DNA of 11,206 nucleotides. Source: an uncultured Clostridia bacterium (GTDB lineage Bacteria; Bacillota; Clostridia; Christensenellales; Aristaeellaceae). Every line of letters starts with the position of its first letter. Position 1 is the first letter of the stretch. The position numbers and the translations under genes were made by a program. Of the stretch, positions 5,656 to 11,206 are shown piece by piece. The notes beneath the pieces were generated by a model that worked only from the letters and a program-made list of their open reading frames with translations, was not told the origin of the DNA and did no database searches. The DNA is taken from positions 1 through 11,206 of the forward strand of contig CAKTXP010000068.1 of NCBI GenBank assembly GCA_934631055.1, in the 5' to 3' direction.

Positions 5656-5702
5656 AAAACAAGCACAAGCTCTGCCAGACCGATAGAGCTTGTGCTTTTA
5701 TA
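5656..5702 (-). terminator. Terminator for the ABC importer operon
   Basis: aagcacaagctct (5661-5673) is complementary to agagcttgtgctt (5685-5697), a 13-bp stem with an 11-base loop. On the minus strand the stem is followed by GTTTTTAAC (from aaaaac at 5656-5660), about 35 bases after the permease stop. On the plus strand it is followed by tttta, so it may act in both directions. Confidence 0.85.
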
Positions 5703-5735
5703 TTCGGATTTTATTATCCTGACTACCCGTTTACT

Positions 5736-7400
5736 TTACATAGTGATATCTTTCTTGCCGCTGACCTTGAAGAACACCGCCAACGCAATGATGGTCGAGA
5801 AGGTCAGGATAGCGGAGATTGCCGACGCGACGCCGTCGTTGCCGCGGATAATCTGAGAATAGATCTCCAGCGTCATCGTCTTAGTCTTGCTGGTATAGAG
5901 GATGATGGATGTGGACAATTCCGTGATAATCATGATCCACGAGAGGATCGCGCCGGAAATGACGCCGGACATCATCATCGGCACCGTGACCTTGAAGAAC
6001 GTCTTGAAATCGGACGCGCCAAGATTGATGGAAGCTTCCTCGATGCTCGGAGAGATATTCCGCAGGATCGCCGACGACGAACGGATGGTGTACGGCATAC
6101 GACGGATGGTGTAGGACAGGATCATGATGAACGCACCGCCGGTCAGAAGCAGGGGCTTCTTGTTGAAGGTCGTCAACAGCGCGATACCGAGGATCGAGCC
6201 CATGACCGTCTCCGGGAACATGGAAACCACGTCGATCGCCGCATTGATGGGGTTGCGGCGGCGCACGACGATATACGATACGAACAGCGACACCAGCACG
6301 ATGACGAAAATCGCAGCGAACGCCAGCGCATAGGTGTGGATGATGGAGCTGCCGACGGTCGAGAACGCTTCCTTATAGCTGCCCAGACCATAGCCGTCCG
6401 TATAGAGCTTTCCGTTCGTATTGCGGAAGGAAGAATAGATAACGTAGCACTGCGGCATGATTGCCAGACCGACGAGGATGTAGCAGTACGCATGCGCCAG
6501 AACATTCTTCACGCCGTGAATCTTCTTCGGCTCGACGGGATGCAGCGCGCTCATGGAAAAGACCTTGCGGTTGGCAATGTACTTCTGAAGCAGGAAGACC
6601 GCCGTCGTGATAACGATCGCGATGATGGAGATTGCCGCCGCCATGCCGTCGCTCGAACCGATTTCGGACAGGAATTCCTTGTAGACAACGACCGGAAGCG
6701 TGTTGTAATTCTCACCGATGAGCATCGGCGTGCCATAGTCGGCGAACGTGCGCATGAACACCATCAGCGCGCCGGAAAGCAGCGTCGGCAGGATGAGCGG
6801 CAGGACGACCTTAAAGATCTTGCGGATACCTGAGCAGCCGAGGCTCTCGCTCGCTTCGATAAGCGAATTGTCCATATTCTTGAACGCGCCCGATACGAAC
6901 ATGAACACCAGCGAATACAGCTGCAAGCTCATGACGATAACGCAGCCCTTGAAGCCGTAAATATCGCCGAGCTTAATTCCAAACGTATTCAGCAGGAAGT
7001 TCGTGATGGTTCCGTTGCGTCCGCAGAGCATGATCCACGCATACGCGCCGATAAACGGCGCGCTCATTGAGCTGACGAGGATCAGGATCTGAAGCGCGCT
7101 TGCGAACCTGATTTTAATCGTGGACATGATATACGCCAGCGGCGTTGCGAGCAGGACGGTAATCAGCGTGACCGTCGCGGATATCTTCAAGCTGCCCAGT
7201 ATCGCCCGCTGATAGTATTTCTTCTGAAAGACCTTGGCGAAATACTGCCAGGTAAAGCCGCCGTCCTCGCCGATAACGCTCTTGCTCAGCATGCTGATGA
7301 GCGGGTAAAGCAGGAACAGCATATAGAAGATGCTGATGCCAACAGTGACGATCATCCACAGATCCCAGCGCATCTTCTTGCGGGGTGCTTTAGCGGACAT
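5736..7400 (-). CDS. ABC importer permease, two fused BPD domains (FbpB/PhnU class)
   Basis: A 554-residue inner (cytoplasmic) membrane permease of the Fe3+/2-aminoethylphosphonate/polyamine importer class. Two binding-protein-dependent transport domains are joined in one chain, so a single polypeptide can serve as both transmembrane halves. Each half has about six membrane helices (first segment about 13-36; a second set begins near 303) and its own EAA loop that docks to the ATPase: EASESLGCSGIRKIFKVVLP at 182-201 and EEASINLGASDFKTFFKVTVP at 454-474. A charged linker around 275-300 separates the halves. The start codon overlaps the ATPase gene by 11 bases and has an AAAGGGG site upstream. 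It is the last gene of the operon, with a terminator about 35 bases on. The substrate is not encoded in any residue I can read. Confidence 0.93.
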   Translation of the reverse strand: MSAKAPRKKMRWDLWMIVTVGISIFYMLFLLYPLISMLSKSVIGEDGGFTWQYFAKVFQKKYYQRAILGSLKISATVTLITVLLATPLAYIMSTIKIRFASALQILILVSSMSAPFIGAYAWIMLCGRNGTITNFLLNTFGIKLGDIYGFKGCVIVMSLQLYSLVFMFVSGAFKNMDNSLIEASESLGCSGIRKIFKVVLPLILPTLLSGALMVFMRTFADYGTPMLIGENYNTLPVVVYKEFLSEIGSSDGMAAAISIIAIVITTAVFLLQKYIANRKVFSMSALHPVEPKKIHGVKNVLAHAYCYILVGLAIMPQCYVIYSSFRNTNGKLYTDGYGLGSYKEAFSTVGSSIIHTYALAFAAIFVIVLVSLFVSYIVVRRRNPINAAIDVVSMFPETVMGSILGIALLTTFNKKPLLLTGGAFIMILSYTIRRMPYTIRSSSAILRNISPSIEEASINLGASDFKTFFKVTVPMMMSGVISGAILSWIMIITELSTSIILYTSKTKTMTLEIYSQIIRGNDGVASAISAILTFSTIIALAVFFKVSGKKDITM

Positions 7401-8481
7401 CGTTCACAACCCCTTTCGTCAGGTTCGTCGTGCCGTCGGCGGTAAAGACGTTGATCTTGTCTGCCTTGAGCGTCAATTTGACCTTCGTGCCGTTGGGGAT
7501 GATGCTGGAAATAGAGCTTTCCTCGACGATCTCGGCATTCGTTCCGTCGTAAAGCTCGACGAAATACGTCGTATTCAGTCCAAGGAACACGCTGGACGTG
7601 ACCGTCGCGTCGATGCCCTGCTGTCCATCCGCCGCGAGAACGAATTCCTCCGGTCGGACTGCAACCAGCACGTCCTCCGCCGGAACGTTCTCACAATTGT
7701 CGTACGGCATCACATATCCGTTGCCAAAGCGCAGAGCGCCCTTGCTGTATACCGCGCGGAGCGTATTGCTTCGACCGATAAAGTTCGCGACGAACTGATT
7801 CGCCGGACGCTGATAGATGCTCTTCGGCGTGGACACATGCTGGATCACGCCGCCGGACATGACCGCAATGCGGTCCGAAACCGCCATGGCTTCTTCCTGG
7901 TCATGCGTAACGTAGATGGTCGTGATGCCGACGCTGTTCTGGATCTGGCGAATGGCGTTGCGCATCTCAATGCGCAGCTTCGCGTCGAGGTTGGAAAGCG
8001 GCTCGTCCATCAGCAGGACATCCGGCTTGATGACAATGGCACGCGCCAGCGCGACACGCTGCTGCTGACCGCCGGAAAGGCGCTCAGGCAGACGATCCGC
8101 ATACTGTGTGATCTTGACCGTTTCCAAAATCTCGTCCACGCGCTTTTTAATCTCGTTTTTGGGCAGATGGCGGTTCTCCAGACCGAACGCCACGTTCTCC
8201 CGAACGGTCATGTGCGGGAAAACGGCATAGTTCTGAAAGACCATGCCGATGTTGCGCTTATTCGGCGCGATATCGTTAATGACCCTGCCGTTAAACGAAA
8301 TCGTGCCGCCCTCGATAGAGTTGAAGCCGGCGACCATGCGCAGCAGGGTCGTTTTGCCGCATCCGGAAGGACCGAGCAGCGTAAAGAACTCGCCTTCCTT
8401 TACATCCAGATTGAGATCGGGGATAATCGTGTTATCGCCGTATTTTTTGACGATATGCTCAAAGTGAATACCTACGCTCAT
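7390..8481 (-). CDS. ABC importer ATP-binding protein with TOBE domain (FbpC/PotA class)
   Basis: A 363-residue ATPase that powers the adjacent permease from the cytosolic side. All nucleotide-binding motifs are intact: Walker A GPSGCGKT at 37-44, Q-loop in VFQNYAVFPH at 81-90, signature LSGGQQQR at 135-142, Walker B VLLMDE at 155-160, D-loop SNLD at 163-166 and switch histidine H193 in VTHDQEEAM. From about 235 to 350 a beta-rich TOBE (OB-fold) region follows, as in MalK, PotA and FbpC; it binds ligands or regulators in some relatives. An AAGGA site 4 bases before the ATG supports the start. The gene lies downstream of the binding-protein gene and overlaps the permease gene. Confidence 0.96.
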   Translation of the reverse strand: MSVGIHFEHIVKKYGDNTIIPDLNLDVKEGEFFTLLGPSGCGKTTLLRMVAGFNSIEGGTISFNGRVINDIAPNKRNIGMVFQNYAVFPHMTVRENVAFGLENRHLPKNEIKKRVDEILETVKITQYADRLPERLSGGQQQRVALARAIVIKPDVLLMDEPLSNLDAKLRIEMRNAIRQIQNSVGITTIYVTHDQEEAMAVSDRIAVMSGGVIQHVSTPKSIYQRPANQFVANFIGRSNTLRAVYSKGALRFGNGYVMPYDNCENVPAEDVLVAVRPEEFVLAADGQQGIDATVTSSVFLGLNTTYFVELYDGTNAEIVEESSISSIIPNGTKVKLTLKADKINVFTADGTTNLTKGVVNDVR

Positions 8482-8599
8482 AATGTCCTTATCCTTTCGC
8501 GGTCATAGTATGGTTGGGCGGGCGGCTCATGCGCCGCTTCTCCCCAAATAAAGTAAAGGCGCGGCTTTTGGCACGCGCCTCCACCCGAAGGCATGGAGC
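8482..8599 (-). promoter_or_regulatory. Inter-cistronic hairpins between binding protein and ATPase genes
   Basis: The 118-base gap holds two inverted repeats: aggcgcg/cgcgcct (8557-8563/8574-8580) and gcggc/gccgc (about 8523-8538). On the minus strand the first is followed by an interrupted T-rich stretch (CCTTTACTTTATTT). That fits a partial terminator, or a structure protecting the 3' end of the binding-protein message, so that the binding protein is made in excess over the ATPase and permease. I see no separate promoter for the ATPase gene. Confidence 0.5.
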
Positions 8600-9607
8600 T
8601 TACATGTCCATCATGATATCCTGAACCTTTTCCTTCAGCTCAGAGGTATGGGCGATGACATAATCGCTGTCTTCATAAATGAGCTTGATGTCGGCAAGCG
8701 GCGTCATGACGTCGTTCTTGTATTCGACTTCGCGCACATTGCGGCTGGTGGTGTTCTCGGCGAGGAAGCGCTGGGCGTCTTCGGAGAGCATGAAGTCAAC
8801 AAACGCCTTGGCGTTCTCGACGTTCTTCGCATTCTTGACGATACCGATCTGCGCCGGCAGGAACACGGTACCTTCGACCGGATAAACAACCTGGATGTTG
8901 GTCGCGCCGTCCTTGATCAGGGTGACGCAGGGGTCTTCATAGGTCAGACCGACGGCATATTCGCCATTGTAAACGCCCTTGTACACAGCGGAAGAACCAC
9001 TGGTGATAGCGACCTTCTGACCGACGAACAGATCCTCAACATACTTCCAAGCCGCGTCGTCCTCATAGCCGCCCATTGCGAGCAGCATGTTGGTCAGCTG
9101 GCAGAACGCGGAAGAAGAGGAAGCCGGATCCGCAGACGCGATCTTGCCGACCAGCTCAGGCTGGAGCAGATCCGCATAGCCGTTCACTTCGACGCCCAGC
9201 TCCTTGAGCATATCGGTGTTGACCAGCAGGACAGAGCCGTCGATGGTGTAGTTGGTGCAGTAGCCGCGGGTGTTCTTATAGGCTTCCATCAGGTACTGAT
9301 CCTGCTCGGAAACATAGTTCTGGAACAGGTCGGCGTTGGCAACGTAGTTTGCCAGAGATCCGCCGTACATCAGGTCGAACGTGCTGTATTCCTGAGAGAT
9401 TTCGCTGGCGATACGCTTCATGCAGTCGCCGGTGCCGATGGACTCGACATTGACCTTGATGCCCGTCTGCTCTTCAAAGACCGGAATAATGGAAAGCAGA
9501 CCGTCGCTGTTCGGGGAGCAGATGTTCAGTTCGCCGTCAGCCATCGCCAACGCCGCGCCGCCTACGAGCATCGCGGACGCAAGAGCAGCAGCAAGAAACT
9601 TTTTCAT
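8600..9607 (-). CDS. Extracellular solute-binding protein (Fe3+/2-aminoethylphosphonate type)
   Basis: A 335-residue secreted receptor that should capture the solute for the importer encoded just downstream. Residues 1-24 form a signal peptide (MKKFLAAALASAM... with cleavage at about ALA/MA or AMA/DG). No lipobox cysteine follows, which is unusual for a monoderm. The mature protein starts with the family pattern LNICSPNSDGLLSIIPVFEE, then TGIKVNVESIGTGDCMKRI at 48-66 and FDLMYGGS at about 76-83. Late blocks include VGLTYEDP, VEGTVFLPAQIGIVKNAKN and FMLSEDAQRFLAE. I do not see the paired tyrosines that bind iron in FbpA-type proteins, so phosphonates, polyamines or other small solutes remain open. 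The start at 9607 follows AAGGAGG; an in-frame ATG at 9637 precedes that site and is rejected. Confidence 0.92.
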   Translation of the reverse strand: MKKFLAAALASAMLVGGAALAMADGELNICSPNSDGLLSIIPVFEEQTGIKVNVESIGTGDCMKRIASEISQEYSTFDLMYGGSLANYVANADLFQNYVSEQDQYLMEAYKNTRGYCTNYTIDGSVLLVNTDMLKELGVEVNGYADLLQPELVGKIASADPASSSSAFCQLTNMLLAMGGYEDDAAWKYVEDLFVGQKVAITSGSSAVYKGVYNGEYAVGLTYEDPCVTLIKDGATNIQVVYPVEGTVFLPAQIGIVKNAKNVENAKAFVDFMLSEDAQRFLAENTTSRNVREVEYKNDVMTPLADIKLIYEDSDYVIAHTSELKEKVQDIMMDM

Positions 9608-9633
9608 ATGGAATTTCCTCCTTTTTGTTTTCA

Positions 9634-9656
9634 GCAATGGATGGATCGCTCATTGC
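9634..9656 (-). promoter_or_regulatory. 5' leader hairpin of the binding-protein mRNA
   Basis: gcaatg (9634-9639) pairs with cattgc (9651-9656) around an 11-base loop. The predicted transcription start is near 9660, so this stem would sit at the very 5' end of the mRNA, where such hairpins can slow decay. It does not include the AAGGAGG ribosome binding site (about 9617-9623). Confidence 0.4.
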
Positions 9657-9666
9657 CTTTGTGGAT

Positions 9667-9695
9667 ATTATATCACCTCATTTTGTCAAACACAA
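9667..9695 (-). promoter_or_regulatory. Promoter for the ABC importer operon
   Basis: On the minus strand there is a perfect TATAAT (9667-9672) with an extended TGA-TATAAT. A perfect TTGACA (9684-9689) lies only 11 bases upstream of it. At the standard 17-base spacing the -35 position is TTGTGT (9690-9695), which matches three of six bases. Because of the extended -10 the promoter could work without a good -35. The start of transcription should be about 9660, giving a leader of some 53 bases. Confidence 0.6.
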
Positions 9696-9705
9696 CCATT
9701 ACTTT

Positions 9706-9740
9706 ACAAAAGTTTTACACACTTTGTGCAAAACTTTTGT
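9706..9740 (+). terminator. Long hairpin, possible plus-strand terminator
   Basis: acaaaagtttt (9706-9716) pairs with aaaacttttgt (9730-9740) over 11 bp. After one mismatch, four more pairs close a 3-base loop. On the plus strand it runs into tttcttctg, so it could terminate read-through from the plus strand, though no plus-strand gene precedes it. It lies just upstream of the importer promoter and resembles in composition the palindromes at 5456 and 5600. Confidence 0.4.
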
Positions 9741-9820
9741 TTTCTTCTGCTCCGTTTACCCAGAAGCGTCCGAAGGATTCGTCTCGCGTTATCGATCATT
9801 TGTTTTGCCCGAATACAAAA

Positions 9821-9854
9821 GAATCCCCCTTCCATATTTGGAAAGGGGAAATTC
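9821..9854 (-). terminator. Terminator for the TrhA gene
   Basis: An imperfect stem, ccccc-ttcc (9825-9833) against ggaa-a-gggg (9840-9848) with loop atattt, begins 3 bases after the stop codon. On the minus strand it is followed by GATTCTTTTG, a short T tract. One internal C-A mismatch weakens it, but the position is right. Confidence 0.65.
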
Positions 9855-9856
9855 GC

Positions 9857-10528
9857 TCACAATGCAAACAACAAAATCGCTAGAATGTGGCAAATCGAGC
9901 CGAGGATGACAAACACATGGAACACACAGTGCATGAATGGCTTTTCTTTGCCTTTTCCATAAAGAACAGCGCCGATCGTATAGAGAATGCCGCCGCCAAG
10001 AATCAACGCGAAACCAACCCAGCCGATCGCGGAAATCAGCAGCGGGAGTTTGAAGATGATGCACCAGCCAATCGCCATGTAGCAGATCATCGAGAAAACC
10101 TTGTACTTGTTCAAGTCGATTGCCGTAAAGGCAATGCCGACCGCCGCCAGCGCCCACACAATGCCGAACAACACCCAGCTCGTCACCGGATCGATTGGAC
10201 GCATCGCGCTCAGCAGGAGCGGCGTATACGTTCCGGCAATCAGCACATAGATCGTGCAATGATCCACGACCTGCATCACGCGCTTGCCCATGCCGGGACG
10301 CAGACCATGATACACGCTGGACACCGTATACAGCATAATCATCGACACGCCGAACACAATGGAGCCCGCCAGACCAAATCCATTATGGTGAAGCGCCGAG
10401 CGGATGATGCAAAGCACCATGCCTGCAATGCCGACCGCGCCGCCCACGATGTGGCTGATCATGTTGAATAATTCTTCTTTTTTAGAATAATCCGGCAGCT
10501 TCCGGTCTTTGAGCTTTGTACGCGTCAT
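9857..10528 (-). CDS. trhA: Hemolysin III / TrhA family membrane protein (PAQR superfamily)
   Basis: A 223-residue (from 10528) seven-helix membrane protein of the bacterial hemolysin III/TrhA branch of the PAQR family. TrhA has been linked to membrane fluidity control; the hemolysin name is historical. Conserved pieces: ELFNMISHIVGG near the N-terminus, SSVYH with the metal-ligand-type histidine, VVDHCTIYVLIAGTYTP in the middle, and HCVFHVFVILGSICH at the end, carrying two further histidines. Together, the Asp and His residues form the expected zinc site. The frame can open at a TTG at 10534, but AAGGAGG sits 8 bases before the ATG at 10528 and too close to the TTG, so 10528 is chosen. It is a single-gene unit with its own promoter and terminator. 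Confidence 0.94.
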   Translation of the reverse strand: MTRTKLKDRKLPDYSKKEELFNMISHIVGGAVGIAGMVLCIIRSALHHNGFGLAGSIVFGVSMIMLYTVSSVYHGLRPGMGKRVMQVVDHCTIYVLIAGTYTPLLLSAMRPIDPVTSWVLFGIVWALAAVGIAFTAIDLNKYKVFSMICYMAIGWCIIFKLPLLISAIGWVGFALILGGGILYTIGAVLYGKGKEKPFMHCVFHVFVILGSICHILAILLFAL

Positions 10529-10566
10529 CGTCAAACCCTCCTTGAAGGAAAAAGCTTTGAAAATTG

Positions 10567-10589
10567 AATCTAGTATTCATTACTAGATT
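10567..10589. promoter_or_regulatory. Palindromic operator candidate over the trhA transcription start
   Basis: aatctagta (10567-10575) and tactagatt (10581-10589) form a perfect 9-bp dyad with a 5-base centre. It begins 3 bases downstream of the -10 box and covers the predicted start of transcription (about 10585), a classic place for a repressor of the TetR or MarR kind. The same sequence could also fold in the RNA leader. No regulator gene is in the window. Confidence 0.6.
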
Positions 10590-10591
10590 GT

Positions 10592-10620
10592 AGTTTATCA
10601 CGTCCGATAGAGGATGTCAA
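10592..10620 (-). promoter_or_regulatory. Promoter for trhA
   Basis: On the minus strand, a perfect TTGACA (10615-10620) is 17 bases from TAAACT (10592-10597), which carries an upstream TGA as an extended -10. This is a good housekeeping sigma promoter, lying about 60 bases before the chosen start codon. Confidence 0.75.
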
Positions 10621-10708
10621 GGAGAATTTCGGTTCTTTTCGCTCTCTAATATCTATTCGTAATGGCAATCCTAACGCACGCCTATCCCGTCTCATCTATA
10701 AGGCACTG

Positions 10709-11185
10709 TCACTCAAATTCGGTACGAATGGTCAATTCGCTTGGCAGATTGTAAATCTCTTTTTTCAAGAATATCGGATAGAAATATTCCTCTTTTAACC
10801 GCTCAAACGCCAGCCATTCAAATATATGCGCATGCTTTCCTTCCATCAGCGTAAAGACGTTCCCTCGCTCCAACAAATCGGTATCGGAGATATCCATCAG
10901 AAAGTAAATACATAATTCGTGATAGTGGAGATGATCCACATCTTCGGTAAAAAACGCTTGATTGAGCCACAACGGGCGGGAAATCTTCGCCGTTACGCCG
11001 AGTTCTTCCCGAATCTCCCGAACGACCGCCTGCTCAGCCGTTTCGCCCATCATAACCCTTCCGCCGGGCAAATAAAAGTAAGGAGACCGTTCGTCGTGCA
11101 TCGCCAGAATTCTGTTCCCCGAGAGTATCATTGCGCATACTCTGTAATTGAATTTTTGATTTTCCACTTTGAAGGAAATATCCAT
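10709..11185 (-). CDS. Nudix hydrolase
   Basis: A 158-residue pyrophosphohydrolase that cleaves a nucleoside diphosphate linked to another moiety. The Nudix box is complete and matches GX5EX7REUXEEXGU exactly at residues 42-64 (G42, E48, R56, E57, E60, E61, G63). It is preceded by the usual YFYLPGG strand at 36-42. The C-terminal part has aromatic, acidic segments (HLHYHELCIYF, then a helix ending KKEIYNLPSEL) like the broad-specificity ADP-ribose/NTP Nudix proteins, but the substrate cannot be named. The start has GGGAGG 5 bases upstream. Its promoter is outside the window, and no terminator is evident between it and trhA. The gene and its downstream flank look more AT-rich than the rest of the window. 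Confidence 0.93.
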   Translation of the reverse strand: MDISFKVENQKFNYRVCAMILSGNRILAMHDERSPYFYLPGGRVMMGETAEQAVVREIREELGVTAKISRPLWLNQAFFTEDVDHLHYHELCIYFLMDISDTDLLERGNVFTLMEGKHAHIFEWLAFERLKEEYFYPIFLKKEIYNLPSELTIRTEFE

Positions 11186-11206
11186 GCAAACCTCCCTATC
11201 GCTTTC

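Larger units (their letters stand above)
5405..5735. other. Gene-free segment between convergent operons
   Basis: About 330 bases with no credible gene. It contains two copies of a 22-base palindromic repeat (5456-5477 and 5600-5621), a plus-strand terminator (5554-5587) and a terminator serving the minus-strand ABC operon (5656-5702). Between the first repeat and the first terminator lie extra short complementary pieces, gaatagc (5507-5513), gctattc (5530-5536) and ttcagc/gctgaa (5526-5531/5545-5550), which can pair with each other or with the terminator arms. A perfect TTGACA occurs at 5485-5490, but the -10 17 bases on is poor (aatagc). The base composition is visibly more AT-rich than the flanking genes. 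Confidence 0.55.

Noticed and set aside
5586..6833. Plus-strand frame of over 400 codons opposite the permease
   Set aside because: Asp/Arg/His-rich low-complexity product typical of an antisense shadow of a membrane-protein gene.
7330..8508. Plus-strand open frame opposite the ATPase gene
   Set aside because: Antisense to a textbook ABC ATPase and shows no family features.
9608..9666. Riboswitch in the leader of the importer operon
   Set aside because: The predicted leader is only about 53 bases with one simple hairpin, too short for a known metabolite-sensing aptamer plus expression platform.
8648..9883. Plus-strand open frame opposite the binding-protein gene
   Set aside because: No domain and no start signal; it runs through the importer promoter region.

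Overview
The window reads as a stretch of chromosome from a Gram-positive, moderately GC-rich anaerobe of the Clostridia type. This is inferred from near-consensus AGGAGG ribosome binding sites, TTGACA/TATAAT-type promoters, a LytR-CpsA-Psr (LCP) wall protein, a secreted CE4 deacetylase and Gram-positive style signal peptides. No taxonomic marker gene is present, so finer placement is not possible. There are no tRNA, rRNA, CRISPR, transposase or phage genes.

Right-to-left cell-envelope and proline block (18-3839, minus strand). A GtrA-type membrane protein (3351-3839) is followed by about 200 bases of stacked hairpins. A tightly packed run comes next: a divergent LCP protein, ProA (gamma-glutamyl phosphate reductase), a secreted polysaccharide deacetylase and a small eight-cysteine metal-binding protein. 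Overlaps and short gaps suggest that the last four are co-transcribed.

Plus-strand pair (4199-5404). A long, unusual orotate phosphoribosyltransferase-like protein is followed 3 bases later by a small GNAT acetyltransferase. Both are probably driven by a promoter at about 4131 and end at a strong terminator at 5554-5587. The 330-base gene-free stretch behind them carries two identical copies of a 22-base palindromic repeat and a second, minus-strand terminator.

ABC importer operon (5736-9607, minus strand). A secreted solute-binding protein, an ATPase with a TOBE tail and a double-length permease form a complete Fe3+/2-aminoethylphosphonate/polyamine-class importer. A hairpin between the binding protein and the ATPase may set their relative expression. 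The substrate cannot be fixed from sequence.

Right end (9857-11185, minus strand). A TrhA/hemolysin III (PAQR family) membrane protein has a clear promoter with a palindrome over the predicted transcription start. Upstream of it lies a more AT-rich Nudix hydrolase gene.

I do not see a convincing new defence or mobile system. The items most worth a second look are the structured non-coding segments (3175-3335 and 5456-5621), the OPRT-like protein with an altered PRPP loop, the non-lipidated solute-binding protein, and a shared promoter layout at 3902-3930 and 9667-9695.
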